Positions 25,713 to 35,671 are shown, numbered from the stretch's first letter. The stretch is DNA of 64,000 nt from JAHEJB01 sp041748175 (GCA_041748175.1 JBGTDU010000118.1:1-64000), one strand, 5' to 3'. Notes: generated from the sequence alone by a model not told the origin. Numbers and translations: made by a program.

Positions 25713-27533
25713 TTATCTCTTCAGCGCAAAAATTGCCGCCAATCCAAACAGCGGCACCCAGAGAAACCACGGCGCGCCGGTGCTCGCAGCTATCGTACCG
25801 GAGACGAGCGCCGATCCTGCAAGCAGGCTGCTCTTCAATCCTTCCATAGGATTGACCGTGGGCTTGCGAATTTGGGTTTCCAGGAAGCGCAGTCCTTCCG
25901 CCGCCAGTGACGGACTCTTGACGATTAGATCCACGAGTTCCGGAGCGCCTTTGACACTCTCTTTCAGGAGCGCCAGCGGGTTGAACTGCGTCAGAAAAAG
26001 CTTGTTGATGTGTTTCTGCGAGACTTTTGCCACGTCGAAGCCCGGAACCAGGATCTGGCCGACGCCCTCGAAGGTGATGAGTGCCTTGGTCATCAGCACG
26101 AGTTCGACCGGGAAGTACATCCGATAATGCGCGCCCAGACTAACGGATTCCATGATGAGTTGGGCCAACGAGAAATCGCCGTGCTTGGAGGCCGCGTTGA
26201 ACCTCCGGACGAGGTCGGCTACGGCTTTCTTGAATCCCAACTGATCGGCCTTCGGGCCGAGCTCGGCGACGCTTGTGAGGTACCGCGCGGCATTCTCCGA
26301 GTCTCCCGTGACGAGCGAGTAGTAGTAGTACATCAGCGTCCGCCGCAACTCACCATCGAAATAGCCGACCATCCCGAGGTCAATAAAACCGAGTTTCGGG
26401 CTGACGACATCGAACTCGTCGGGCTCGGCATCGAGCACGAACAGGTTGCCGGGATGAAGGTCGGCGTGGAAGAAGCCGTCCGAGTAAAGCATCCGAATGA
26501 TGGCTTGCGCGCCGAGATCTACCAGTCTCTCGCGCGCTACCTGTGGCAGTGCGCGCGACGCCGCCGTGTCGGGCCGGATACCATCGAAGAGCTCCATCGT
26601 CAGGACGAGGCGGCTCGAATACTCCCGGTAGATCTTCGGGAAACGGATGTCGGCCACGTCGCTGAAATTGAGCGCGAACTGCTCGGCGTTGTCGGCTTCA
26701 AGCCGGAGATCTACTTCGCGGAGGGTGTATTCGGTGAACTCGTTGAGGATGCGCTTGGGCTGGAAGCGGGAGAAGAACACCTGAAGGAACGAGCCGAGGA
26801 AGCCAAGCAGCCGGGCGTCGCGCTTCAGGACGATGTAAATGTTTGGCTTGACGACCTTCAGAATCACATCCTCGCCGCCGACGGTTCGCGCGCGATGTAT
26901 CTGGCCGATGGACGCGCTTCCGAGCGGCGTTGGGTCAACCCAGTCGAACATCTCGTCGATGGGCCGCCCGAGACCCTGCGCGACGCGTTCGAGGTAGTGC
27001 GAGAACGGCATCACCGGCAGTTTGTCGAGCAGATTCTTGAGTTCCTCGGTGATGAAGAGCGGGAGGATGTCTTCGCGCAGGGCCAACACCTGCCCGAGTT
27101 TGATATAGGTCGGGCCGAGGAGTTCAAGACGGCGGCGAAGTTGCACCTCCAACGGCAGCTTTCTCAGGTCTCGCCGGACGAGCGGCTTCACGAAGAAGGC
27201 GGCGATTTTGATAAGAAACAGCGGAAATCCCTTGACCCACGCGAACTGCTCGCGATCCCGCACCACGGCGACAGCCGAGCCGTAAACCAGACCGGCGGAG
27301 TGCCGCTGAACCGTCATGAAGCGCCGAATCAGCCCGGGTGGCTTCGTGATCACCATCTCCTCGAACCCTGCTTTCTCGGCGGCAGACAACTCTTTTGGCA
27401 TCGGAGCTTTTCGGCGGTCTCGCCAACGCCGGACGATGCTGTCCATCACCGCCCGTTCGCTCTCGGGGTCGTGACGACCATTCGCTGTTGGTGACAGCGC
27501 AGGCGGATCAGCTCGCTCAGGTCGATTGTTCAT
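25713..27533 (-). CDS. ABC1/UbiB (AarF) family protein kinase-like protein
   Basis: The 606-residue protein has all ABC1 family signatures: KLGQ (K145-Q148, in GPTYIKLGQVLALR), the Ala-rich loop GSASIGQIHRA, ILKVVKP, FFHADLHPGNLF (catalytic-loop equivalent) and FIDLGMVG (metal-binding DFG equivalent). The C-terminus has a hydrophobic segment (APWFLWVPLFGLAAIFAL). Members act in ubiquinone/quinone or lipid metabolism as atypical kinases/ATPases. The N-terminal ~60 residues before the conserved region are poorly conserved-looking, so the start could be at an internal Met (residue 30 or 45). Confidence 0.9.
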   Translation of the reverse strand: MNNRPERADPPALSPTANGRHDPESERAVMDSIVRRWRDRRKAPMPKELSAAEKAGFEEMVITKPPGLIRRFMTVQRHSAGLVYGSAVAVVRDREQFAWVKGFPLFLIKIAAFFVKPLVRRDLRKLPLEVQLRRRLELLGPTYIKLGQVLALREDILPLFITEELKNLLDKLPVMPFSHYLERVAQGLGRPIDEMFDWVDPTPLGSASIGQIHRARTVGGEDVILKVVKPNIYIVLKRDARLLGFLGSFLQVFFSRFQPKRILNEFTEYTLREVDLRLEADNAEQFALNFSDVADIRFPKIYREYSSRLVLTMELFDGIRPDTAASRALPQVARERLVDLGAQAIIRMLYSDGFFHADLHPGNLFVLDAEPDEFDVVSPKLGFIDLGMVGYFDGELRRTLMYYYYSLVTGDSENAARYLTSVAELGPKADQLGFKKAVADLVRRFNAASKHGDFSLAQLIMESVSLGAHYRMYFPVELVLMTKALITFEGVGQILVPGFDVAKVSQKHINKLFLTQFNPLALLKESVKGAPELVDLIVKSPSLAAEGLRFLETQIRKPTVNPMEGLKSSLLAGSALVSGTIAASTGAPWFLWVPLFGLAAIFALKR

Positions 27534-27612
27534 GCCGCCGTTTTTGTCTGGAGATGCGTTCGGAGCGAGGCCCCCAAAAACGCATTACGCATTGCGCATT
27601 GCTAATCACGTC

Positions 27613-29151
27613 TCACCGATTCCGCCCGAACTTTTCGTGGCTCGAAACCCAGTCGTTGGATGAGATGGCGCTTGCAAGACTGATCTCGCCTGCCAGCACA
27701 ACACCCGCGACGATTTCAGCGAATTTTTTGACGCCGCCGCGCCCCGCGCAGCCGAGCATTCGCAGGCACTCGTTCTGCGTCGAGAGGCCAGTCCCGCCGC
27801 CATAGGTGGCAACGATGAGGCTCGGGATCGTGATGGACATGTAGAGGTCGCCTGAGGGCGTGAGATCGCAGTAGAGGAGCGCGGCGCTCGATTCAGAGAC
27901 ATTCGCCACATCCTGCCCGGTGGCGATAAACATGGCCGTGATGCCGTTTGGAGAATGCAGGCCATTGTTGTTCACGCCCGCGAGGGTCGAACCGATCTGC
28001 GCGACGCCGTAGTGGTAAAAGAGATTCTTTGGCTCCACGCGCATGTGCGTGCGGAGAACGTCCGCGCTGATGGTGCACTCTGCTGTGACGCGCTTGCCGC
28101 GTGTGCGCATGATGTTCACCATGCTGGCCTTCTTGTCCGTAGCGAAGTTGCTCTCGAGGTAGAAGCGGCGGATCGTGTCGTTGTTCTCGAGAATCCACGA
28201 ACAGGCGGCAAACGTTGCCCGGCCCACCATGTTTTGGCCAGCGGCGTCGCCGGTCGTGAAGTTGAAGCGGCAGAAGGCGAACCGGTTGGAGAGGTACGTG
28301 TCGATGTACTGAAGCTTGCCGATGCTGGTTGTCGCCTCGCCGGCCTCGCGGATGGCCTCAATGTTTTCGTCCAGCCAAACCTTAAAATCGCGCGCTTCGC
28401 GGGCGGTCTGGAAGATGAAGACCGGCGCACGCTGCATGGCGTCGGCTACCACGGTGCAGGTAACACCTCCCGACATGTTGATGACCTTCATCCCGCGGTT
28501 GTAGCTGGCAACGAGCGTTCCCTCGGTGGTAGCCATGGGGATGATGAAATCGCCTTGGGCGTGCTCGCCGTTGACCGTGAGCGGCCCCGCAAGGCCAATC
28601 GGCACTTGTGCTACGCCGATGAAGGCCTCCACATTGCCCTGCAGCTTCTGTGGGTCGATGGAGTACTGCCAGACGTGTTCGAGTTTTTCGCCAGAGAACT
28701 CTTCGGCAAACTGCTGCCGCGCTCCGATGGCCGCCTGGCCATAATCGTCGTCGTGGCGGGGGATTCGAACGCGCTCGGGTTCGTTCTCCACGACCGAATC
28801 CTTCACCTTGAATCCGATCGTGCCCATGCCTTCAATCTCAAACTCCAGCGCAATCTTGTGGACGCCGCTCCCCACGCTGATGCCCGGCGCGTAGATCTTC
28901 ACAACCTTCTTTAGCGGGAAGTCAACCGGGTTGGAGGACGTGATATCGGTGCCGATAACCCTGGCACCGTCTTCCAGCGTCATGGTCAATTGGTCGGACG
29001 ACACCTCGGCGCCGTCGACCGTCACCTTATGGAGCCCCGTCAGTTTGGCGTCCACAAGCCTGTTTTTGAGGCTGAAGCTGACGCCGCCGTTGGAAGGCGT
29101 GAGGCTGCCGTTGGTATAGAGCTGACGGAGGAGCAGGGAAGGGATTTTCAT
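27613..29151 (-). CDS. Class I HMG-CoA reductase with N-terminal extension
   Basis: The 512-residue protein reduces HMG-CoA to mevalonate, the committed step of the mevalonate isoprenoid pathway. Catalytic residues are visible: E210 in ATTEGTLVAS, K340 in SNFATDKKAS, D414 in TGQDVAN and H505 in SSHEKFG; GDAAGQNM at 301-308 is the NADP(H) loop. The C-terminal His tail and the NADPH-type loop indicate class I. About 130 residues before the catalytic domain are beta-rich with no membrane helix, unlike the membrane anchor of eukaryotic enzymes. The ATG at 29151 was chosen over the frame to 29223, which adds unconvincing sequence. Confidence 0.93.
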   Translation of the reverse strand: MKIPSLLLRQLYTNGSLTPSNGGVSFSLKNRLVDAKLTGLHKVTVDGAEVSSDQLTMTLEDGARVIGTDITSSNPVDFPLKKVVKIYAPGISVGSGVHKIALEFEIEGMGTIGFKVKDSVVENEPERVRIPRHDDDYGQAAIGARQQFAEEFSGEKLEHVWQYSIDPQKLQGNVEAFIGVAQVPIGLAGPLTVNGEHAQGDFIIPMATTEGTLVASYNRGMKVINMSGGVTCTVVADAMQRAPVFIFQTAREARDFKVWLDENIEAIREAGEATTSIGKLQYIDTYLSNRFAFCRFNFTTGDAAGQNMVGRATFAACSWILENNDTIRRFYLESNFATDKKASMVNIMRTRGKRVTAECTISADVLRTHMRVEPKNLFYHYGVAQIGSTLAGVNNNGLHSPNGITAMFIATGQDVANVSESSAALLYCDLTPSGDLYMSITIPSLIVATYGGGTGLSTQNECLRMLGCAGRGGVKKFAEIVAGVVLAGEISLASAISSNDWVSSHEKFGRNR

Positions 29152-29373
29152 GAGCGAAGAAACGGTGCAGAGAACCTTAACCAATGTACGCCGCTTAGCA
29201 ATGGCCTTTTCGGGATTATCCAACGGAGGAGACGTGAGCGTTTCGGGAGAACTATCGCCTGACGCAGGTGGTGAGAGAACTCAATTAATACCAGAGGGCC
29301 TGAGCCTCGCGTTCGCAAACCCTTGGTCCCGATTTCGGGCTTCCGCTTTTCTACTCAAAATCCGTTTTACTCC

Positions 29374-30810
29374 ATGACTTCTCGCATTGTCTCGTTAATG
29401 AGCGCACTGGGTCTCCTGCTTGTCGGGCTGACCAATTCTGGTTGCGACTCTAACGATCCCAACATTACACCCAGCCTTTCCCGCACCTTCAGCGTCACAA
29501 TTTCCAACGTGGGAGTGGGTTATCCAGTTTTAAAGAGCGGTGCGGTAGCATCGCCTGGCGGTCCTGATATGGGTCCCGCAATTTTTGCTGGAGAAACAGC
29601 AACGTTCAGCTTCACCGCTCCGGCGAACACGACGCCTATGTCGGGTATGAACCTGAACTTTGCGACCATGTTCGTTCAGTCGAACGACCTTTTCTACGCC
29701 TTCCAACCAGGCGGACTGCCGCTCTTCGATGCCAATGGCGACCCAGTCACGGGGGATGTCACGGACCAGGTTTTTCTCTATGATGCGGGTACCGAGGTAA
29801 ACCAGGAGCCAGGTCTCGGCGACGAGCAGAAGCCGGTTCAGGACCCAATGGCCGTTAATTTCGGCACCGAAGAGAATGGTATCGTGCGCCTGATTCCGGA
29901 TGGCGGCGTGGATATCGAAGGCTTTTCCTACCCGGACAAGGCCGACGTCATCGAGGTCACCATCTCGCACGATGGGGGCTCGACATTCACCGTCAACGTC
30001 ACAAACGTCTCCACTCCCGGCTTACTGAACACACCTCGTGCCGAAGGAACTGTGCCGCTTTCGCCCTTCGCATGGGCCGCACACACAAACGCGTACATGC
30101 TCTACGAAGTCGGCGTGCCAGCCAGCCAAGGCATCGAATACATCGCTGAGGACGGCTTCCCTGCCGACGTACTTGACGGCGAGGACCTGCCTATCGACGA
30201 AGGTCTGGCGGATACCGTCGGCGGCGTGACCGGCGTTACCGTGCCTCTTTCGCCGGGTGCGTACGCGGTTCACAACACGTCATTCATGTTCCACGAAGTC
30301 ACCGTTCCTGCTTCCGCCGGGATTGAGGGAATTGCCGAGGATGGCGCACCCTCCATACTTGCCGCAGCGCTAGCCGCGGATGGAGATGTAAGCGACTCCG
30401 GTGCGTTTACACGCCCCGATGGTGCCGCTGCCGATGGCCCGATCGGCCCGGGTGGGAGTTACACCTTTGAAGTCACCGCAGCTCCGGGAGACCAGCTGGC
30501 ATTGGCTACGATGTACGTCCAATCGAATGACCTCTACTACGCTTTTGGACCCAATGGCATCCAGCTGTTTAACGGCAACGCTCCCATCAGCGGTGATGTA
30601 ACCAATCAGATTGGGCTCTTTGACGCCGGGACTGAAGGCGACCAGGAACCGGGCGTAGGGCCCGATCAGGTTATCCGTCAGGCGGGTGAGGATTCCGGCC
30701 CAGCCGGCGAGGGAACCGTCGTCAGTATTGGCGACGGAGGTAGCAACGATGGATTCACGTACCCGCCCGATGCGTCGATCATTCAGGTGACGGTTACGCC
30801 ACAACAGTAG
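29374..30810 (+). CDS. Lipoprotein with two Spondin_N-type domains
   Basis: From the ATG at 29374 the 478-residue protein has a signal ending LTNSGC (probable lipobox). Two homologous units follow. Each shows a GPxxxGxxYTF- or FSFTA-type strand, MFVQSNDLFYAF or MYVQSNDLYYAF, PLFDANGDPVTGDVTDQVFLYDAGTE and EPGLGDEQ or EPGVGPDQ blocks, typical of Spondin_N. Between them are two copies of a shorter VPLSPxAxAxH motif. Spondin domains bind cell-surface or matrix ligands in eukaryotes; in Bacteroidota they are common on the cell surface. Divergent from the reductase gene with a 222-base shared upstream region. Confidence 0.85.
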   Translation: MTSRIVSLMSALGLLLVGLTNSGCDSNDPNITPSLSRTFSVTISNVGVGYPVLKSGAVASPGGPDMGPAIFAGETATFSFTAPANTTPMSGMNLNFATMFVQSNDLFYAFQPGGLPLFDANGDPVTGDVTDQVFLYDAGTEVNQEPGLGDEQKPVQDPMAVNFGTEENGIVRLIPDGGVDIEGFSYPDKADVIEVTISHDGGSTFTVNVTNVSTPGLLNTPRAEGTVPLSPFAWAAHTNAYMLYEVGVPASQGIEYIAEDGFPADVLDGEDLPIDEGLADTVGGVTGVTVPLSPGAYAVHNTSFMFHEVTVPASAGIEGIAEDGAPSILAAALAADGDVSDSGAFTRPDGAAADGPIGPGGSYTFEVTAAPGDQLALATMYVQSNDLYYAFGPNGIQLFNGNAPISGDVTNQIGLFDAGTEGDQEPGVGPDQVIRQAGEDSGPAGEGTVVSIGDGGSNDGFTYPPDASIIQVTVTPQQ

Positions 30811-30840
30811 CACGTGTCCGCGCCAGCATTCCGCCGAGCG

Positions 30841-30880
30841 AAGCAGGTGGGGGAGAAGATTCCTCCACCTGCTTTTGTTT
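30841..30880 (+). terminator. Rho-independent terminator after the spondin lipoprotein
   Basis: AAGCAGGTGGGGG and CCTCCACCTGCTT form a 13-base-arm hairpin with one mismatch and an 8-base loop, followed by TTGTTT, about 30 bases after the stop at 30810. It works on the plus strand. The rest of 30811-31042 precedes the response regulator and shows no other clear feature. Confidence 0.85.
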
Positions 30881-31042
30881 GGATAACACCTCGTAACACG
30901 CGGGCTGATTGTTTTGCGAGCAACCCCTTTTGATCTGCGCCAAACCCACTTGCAAAATAGAAACGGAAGGAGCAGTCCACGGTTTTGTGAGAGATTCTGA
31001 GGCCACGAAAGCGTAAACTGAATCAAACCGACGAGACCTAGC

Positions 31043-31780
31043 ATGCCACACGCTGTTGCAATCCTTATTGTTGAAGACGATCCGGACATCGCAAAACTGG
31101 TCGAGATCCATCTCTCGGACCTGGGCTACCGCGTCGATACCGTTGAAGACGGCCGGGAAGGTCTCCAGCGCGCGCGTGTGGGCGATTATGCGCTCATCAT
31201 TCTCGATCGCATGCTTCCAACGATGGATGGAATGGATGTCTGCCGGACACTTCGAATGGATGGCATTCCAACGCCTATCCTCATGTTTTCTGCGAAGGGC
31301 GAGGAGATGGACAAGGTCGTCGGCCTCGATATGGGGGCGGACGACTACGTATCGAAACCGTTCTCAATACACGAACTACTTGCGCGCGCCAACGCGCTCA
31401 TCCGCCGGCGCCGCCTGGATGGAACGGACAGCGAAGGCGATTCTCGCCGGAATATTGACATCGGCCCCCTGGCCATCTCGCCGGAGAAACGCCTGGTGGA
31501 ACTCGACAACCAGGTAGTTGATTTGACCGCCAAGGAATTTGATTTGCTCGCCCTTTTTGCCCGTCATCCGGGCCGCGCGTTCTCCCGCCAGGAGCTGCTC
31601 GATCTTGTTTGGGGATACCAGTATGCCGGATACAGCCACACCGTCAACTCACACATCAACCGCCTCCGGGGCAAAATCGAGCCCGACCCCGAGAACCCGC
31701 GCTTCATTCGGACGGTCTGGGGCGTCGGATACAGGTTTGCCGAAGAGCATGAACTTGCCGAAGACGGGCAGACGGCCTGA
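31043..31780 (+). CDS. OmpR/PhoB-family response regulator
   Basis: The 245-residue protein has a receiver domain (acidic pocket E11-D12-D13; phosphoacceptor D55 in ILDRMLPTMDGMD; conserved Lys in DYVSKPFSIHELLAR), a linker, and a winged-helix DNA-binding domain (VDLTAKEFDLLALFARHPGRAFSRQELLDLVWGY, TVNSHINRLRGKIE). It is phosphorylated by the kinase encoded by the overlapping next gene and should control transcription. The target genes are not evident; the nearest candidates are the MBL protein and the ABC exporter downstream. Confidence 0.95.
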   Translation: MPHAVAILIVEDDPDIAKLVEIHLSDLGYRVDTVEDGREGLQRARVGDYALIILDRMLPTMDGMDVCRTLRMDGIPTPILMFSAKGEEMDKVVGLDMGADDYVSKPFSIHELLARANALIRRRRLDGTDSEGDSRRNIDIGPLAISPEKRLVELDNQVVDLTAKEFDLLALFARHPGRAFSRQELLDLVWGYQYAGYSHTVNSHINRLRGKIEPDPENPRFIRTVWGVGYRFAEEHELAEDGQTA

Positions 31781-33251
31781 GCCCATCCGCTGGTGGCAGC
31801 GGTTTTACGTCCGGCTTGCAGCGCTATTCCTCGTGCTGCTCTTCGGGCTCGGCATTTTGCTCGCGTTGCTTTCTGTGGGAGCTGCTGAGGAAGTCACCAT
31901 TGCAGCCGATCAGGAGCTCCACCGCGACCTCGCGGTTGAGCTTGCCCCGAGGTTCGAGCCCCATCTTCGCGAGGGCGTAGACGAAGAGGCCATCAACGGC
32001 ATCATTGCCGGGTTGACGCAGATCAACCGCCGCATCGACATCTACCTGCTCGAATCAGACGGCGAGATAAAGGGCTGGTTTATGGACGGGAGCGAGCCAC
32101 CCGTTCTCGATCGCGTTTCCTTAGGGCCGATAATGCGCTTGATGTCCGGCGAGCCACCACCCATCTTCGGGGACGATCCTACCCTTATGGACGGCGCAAA
32201 GACTTTCAGCGTCGCGCCGATCACCGTGATGGGCACGCAAGGCTGCTATCTCTACATCATCTTGCAGGGCGAGGACTACGATCACGTCATGGAAATGCTT
32301 CGTGCGGGTTTAATGCGGCATCTTGGCTTGCGCATTGCCGCTTTTGCATTTCTCTTGACCGCATTCGTGGGCCTCGTCCTCTTTTGGTGGATCTCGCGTC
32401 GGCTGATTAACCTGCAACGTGTGTTTGCAGATTTCGAAGATGGGCAGCTCGATCGTCGGTTCAGCGTGGGCTCGAAAGATGAGATTGGAAGGCTCGGGTC
32501 AACATTCAACACGATGGCCGACCGGATCGAAGCGCAGCTCGACGAACTGCAGAACACAGATCGATTGCGTCGGGAGTTGGTGGCCAACGTCTCCCACGAT
32601 TTGAGAAGTCCGCTCTCCTCGATTCAGGGCTACCTGGAGACCTTAATCGTCAAACAAGATGCGCTCGAACCGGAGAAGCTTCGTCAATATCTGGACGTCG
32701 CCTTCGCCCAGACGAAGCGCCTTTCGAGCCTCATCGGGCAGCTTTTCGAGCTTTCCAAACTCGACGCGCAGCAAGTCCAGCCCCATTTCGAATCGTTCCC
32801 GATTGCCGAACTTCTACAGGATGTGGTGATGAAGTATGAGCCGGAGGCAGAGAAGCGGGGCGTACACCTGCGTGCCATCCTGCCGAAAGAAGGGCTCCCA
32901 CTCGTCAGCGCCGACATCGGCCTGCTGGAGCGTGTCTTGACCAATCTTCTCGACAACGCCCTTCGTTTTACCCCGGAAGGCGGTCGCGTCGAGGTTCGGA
33001 CGGAGCGAGCGGGGGAGTTTGTCAGCGTGCAGGTGAGCGACACCGGCGTGGGCATCGCTCCCGATCATCTCGAAGGCGTTTTCGAGCGGTTCTCCCACAC
33101 GGATGCCAGCCGGGCCCGGTCGAAAGGGGAGGGAGCCGGACTTGGCCTCGCCATCGCGCGTAAGATCCTCGACCTCCACGGCGGCGCAATCAACGTCGAG
33201 AGCACGCCTGGCGAGGGAACCACGTTCACATTTGAGCTGCCCGTGGCGTGA
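31749..33251 (+). CDS. Sensor histidine kinase with HAMP domain
   Basis: The 500-residue inner-membrane kinase starts at the ATG at 31749, 32 bases inside the regulator gene. TM1 is at about residues 21-45, a periplasmic sensor region follows, TM2 is at 194-216 and HAMP to about 270. The HisKA box has the phosphoacceptor H283 (VSHDLRSPLSSIQGYLETL), and the ATPase domain has an N box (LLDNALRF), G1 (DTGVGI), F box (FERFSHTD) and G2 (GEGAGLGLAI). Its 3' tail exists as two decayed copies near 36.7 and 37.4 kb, so this locus has been duplicated. Confidence 0.93.
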   Translation: MNLPKTGRRPEPIRWWQRFYVRLAALFLVLLFGLGILLALLSVGAAEEVTIAADQELHRDLAVELAPRFEPHLREGVDEEAINGIIAGLTQINRRIDIYLLESDGEIKGWFMDGSEPPVLDRVSLGPIMRLMSGEPPPIFGDDPTLMDGAKTFSVAPITVMGTQGCYLYIILQGEDYDHVMEMLRAGLMRHLGLRIAAFAFLLTAFVGLVLFWWISRRLINLQRVFADFEDGQLDRRFSVGSKDEIGRLGSTFNTMADRIEAQLDELQNTDRLRRELVANVSHDLRSPLSSIQGYLETLIVKQDALEPEKLRQYLDVAFAQTKRLSSLIGQLFELSKLDAQQVQPHFESFPIAELLQDVVMKYEPEAEKRGVHLRAILPKEGLPLVSADIGLLERVLTNLLDNALRFTPEGGRVEVRTERAGEFVSVQVSDTGVGIAPDHLEGVFERFSHTDASRARSKGEGAGLGLAIARKILDLHGGAINVESTPGEGTTFTFELPVA

Positions 33252-33453
33252 GGCGACAAGGATTCCCTGAAATTGTGCTCCCTGAGAATGCTCCGCACCG
33301 CAAGCAAACCCATGGAGTGAGAATCTCGGCAAAGCCACATTGGTCAGCCAGACGCTAGGTTATCCCGTGAAAACGGGCCGTCCACGGGTCCTCAGCTTGT
33401 GAGCGAGCGTAGTTTTACCCGCATTGTTTTTCACCTCAAAACTTACCGTAAGA

Positions 33454-34764
33454 ATGCAAATCAGAACTATCGGGCACGCTGGAATGCTGCTTTCGGAAGA
33501 CGATGGCAGCCCACTTCTCCTTACCGATCCGTGGTTGCTGGGCTCGACCTACTGGCGCAGTTGGTGGCTGCAAAACTACCCGACTGTCGACGAGTTCGAG
33601 AAGCTGAAATCCGTGAAGTACGTCTACATCACGCACGAACACCCCGACCACTTCCATCCACCAACGCTTCGTCAACTTGGCCGGGAGCCGCACTACTTTT
33701 GTCCGGGGCTGCCCGAGGACAACATCTCGACCTTTCTGACGGAGCATGAATTCAACGCCGAGCCGCTGACACCGCTGGCGTGGCGCAAACTTTCAGACGA
33801 AGTCTCCATCCTGAGCATCCCGCTGTGGAATGACGACAGCGTCTTACTGGTCGACATGCCGAATGCGTTCGTCGTCAACTTCAACGACGCCAAGCCCAGC
33901 TCGCCAAATCTGAAGCGGCTCCGGCGTTTCCTGGATGAGCATCTCCCCGAAGGCCGTCCGCTCATTCTGCTCAGTAGTTACTCCCCGGCCAGCGTTGTCA
34001 ACAGTTTCATGCGTGGGGCCAAGCGCGTCTCCATGAAGCAGAAGTCGACCTACGTCAAATACATCAACGAGCTTTGCGACACGCTCAAGGCGACGTATTT
34101 CATGCCGTTCGCCAGCCAGGCCATTTTTCTGCGGAGCGACTCGCAGTGGGCGAATGCCTTCAAAGTGACGATCGAGGACCTCCAGAGCGACTGGACATCG
34201 AAGACCAAATTGCTGTACCCGTATTCGACGATAGATACAGCTTCGGGTGAAGTCAGCCACATCGATCCGGCCAACTACAATGCGAGCCCGGAAGGCCAGA
34301 CGGCAAAGATCGAAGCCCAGGAACAGCTCGATGAAACAGCCGAAGTGAACGACGAGGACATCGAACGCCTTGAAAAGAAGATGCGGACCCAGCGCGTCCT
34401 GTTCGCGCTCCTTTTTCCGCGCGGCATCGGTTTCAGCGTCAAGGATCTGGATCTGGTCTACAACACGTGGAAGGGCCGCATAACACGCGGCAAGCAAGGT
34501 GGCGACTTTACCCTCAAGGTCCCGACGCAGGCTATCAAGGACGTCCTCGCTTACGACCACTTCGCCGATCTTGGGATCACGATGTTTACCATTGTTAGCC
34601 TGAACAGCGGGATCTCACCGGCGAAGGTCTACATCTTCTTCATCCTGCTGATGATGGATGATTACGAGCACACCAAGGGGTTGAAGAACTTCGTCCGGTG
34701 GGCCAAGAGTATGTTCTCAACCGGCGTCTGGCGGATTCCTGAGCCCGAAGCCGCCGTTGCGTAA
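33454..34764 (+). CDS. MBL-fold metallo-hydrolase, UlaG/CMAH-like
   Basis: The 436-residue protein carries a metallo-beta-lactamase fold motif THEHPDHFH (H61, H63, D65, H66) in an N-terminal domain that begins MQIRTIGHAGMLLSED and includes LLLTDPWLLGSTYWRSW. This opening resembles UlaG-like and CMP-Neu5Ac hydroxylase-like proteins that lack a Rieske domain. The C-terminal ~200 residues (LLFPRGIGFSVKDLDLVYNTW) contain an extra domain I do not recognise. The ATG at 33454 is preferred to the TTG ten codons upstream. Reaction unknown. The ~200 bases before it (33252-33453) show no feature. Confidence 0.75.
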   Translation: MQIRTIGHAGMLLSEDDGSPLLLTDPWLLGSTYWRSWWLQNYPTVDEFEKLKSVKYVYITHEHPDHFHPPTLRQLGREPHYFCPGLPEDNISTFLTEHEFNAEPLTPLAWRKLSDEVSILSIPLWNDDSVLLVDMPNAFVVNFNDAKPSSPNLKRLRRFLDEHLPEGRPLILLSSYSPASVVNSFMRGAKRVSMKQKSTYVKYINELCDTLKATYFMPFASQAIFLRSDSQWANAFKVTIEDLQSDWTSKTKLLYPYSTIDTASGEVSHIDPANYNASPEGQTAKIEAQEQLDETAEVNDEDIERLEKKMRTQRVLFALLFPRGIGFSVKDLDLVYNTWKGRITRGKQGGDFTLKVPTQAIKDVLAYDHFADLGITMFTIVSLNSGISPAKVYIFFILLMMDDYEHTKGLKNFVRWAKSMFSTGVWRIPEPEAAVA

Positions 34765-34812
34765 GCAAGGCGACGACCGCAACGTCGCGATGTTGAGAAC
34801 GATGGTTTCTTG

Positions 34813-35670
34813 CTAGCCTGACAACGAACGGCGCAGCCGGGACAGGAAGGCAAGGTGATCTATCCCCAAACTTCCCTCGCCGCCTACCCGGATATCGCGG
34901 CGCTGAAACCGCCAGCCGGCAAGCGCAGAGAAAACGCAACTTGCTGCCAGTAGACCTCCGAGCCAGACCAGATTCAAACCATGGATGGCGGCGCCGCCCT
35001 GAAAATATTCGTAGGGCAGGAGCCGGGCAAAGGGCGCCAGATCTGCATTGAGATTAGATAGACCTGAAAGGAAGAAGCCGGCTGCCATCAAACCACCTGA
35101 GGTGGCGGCAGCCTTCCGGCGCGAGGACAGCATCATGCTCAGTAGCAGCGCCAGCGTGCCGAACGCCAGCACCACCGCGAGGACAGACAGGAACGGAAGC
35201 GCCATCTGCCCCCAGCTCACGCCCAAGGACGACCCACTCAGCGGAATGCAAAAGCCCAGCCAGCACACGGTCAGGATGGCAATGGTGGCCGCGACGAACG
35301 CCGCGAGCCGCCCTCCGAAAAGTGAGAGACGGCTCACGGGATGGGCCAGAATTAGATCCAGACGGCCGCTTTCTTCGTCCGTGGCGAGAAGGGCGCTGCC
35401 TGCCAGCACGGCAAAAATGCCGAGGATCAAGGGCAAGGTCGACATTTGCCCGTCGAGGAAGCCTTCGGGCGACATGATATCGGCCGTGCCGCCGAAGAAG
35501 GCCATGACTTCGGGCGGATAATTCTCAATCAGCTGAAGCATCTGCTCTTCCTGCTCCAGATACACATTGTAAAACGGGACGACAAGCAGCCCAAGCGCCC
35601 CAAGCGCGAGGCCCCAGGCCACGATGCGGCCCCGAAAACGCAAAAGAGTGTAGAGAAAGACCGCCTTCAT
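34813..35670 (-). CDS. ABC-2 type transporter permease
   Basis: The 285-residue protein has about six hydrophobic helices (IVAWGLALGALGLLVVPFY, LPLILGIFAVLAGSALLA, AAFVAATIAILTVCWLGF and others) and the ABC-2 permease layout, with an extracellular loop after TM1. TDEESGRLDLILAHPVSRLSLFGGR between TM2 and TM3 is typical. The ATG at 35670 is one base downstream of the ATPase stop, so they are translated together. The longer frame to 35775 overlaps the ATPase. It is the membrane half of an exporter whose substrate is unknown. Confidence 0.88.
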   Translation of the reverse strand: MKAVFLYTLLRFRGRIVAWGLALGALGLLVVPFYNVYLEQEEQMLQLIENYPPEVMAFFGGTADIMSPEGFLDGQMSTLPLILGIFAVLAGSALLATDEESGRLDLILAHPVSRLSLFGGRLAAFVAATIAILTVCWLGFCIPLSGSSLGVSWGQMALPFLSVLAVVLAFGTLALLLSMMLSSRRKAAATSGGLMAAGFFLSGLSNLNADLAPFARLLPYEYFQGGAAIHGLNLVWLGGLLAASCVFSALAGWRFQRRDIRVGGEGSLGIDHLAFLSRLRRSLSG

Positions 35671-35671
35671 T

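Noticed and set aside
26010..27494. 494-codon open frame on the plus strand opposite the ABC1 kinase gene
   Set aside because: It is the antisense of a fully recognisable gene; its translation is charged low-complexity sequence typical of GC-rich shadow frames.
27955..28914. 319-codon plus-strand frame opposite the HMG-CoA reductase
   Set aside because: Shadow frame over catalytic-domain codons; no family resemblance.
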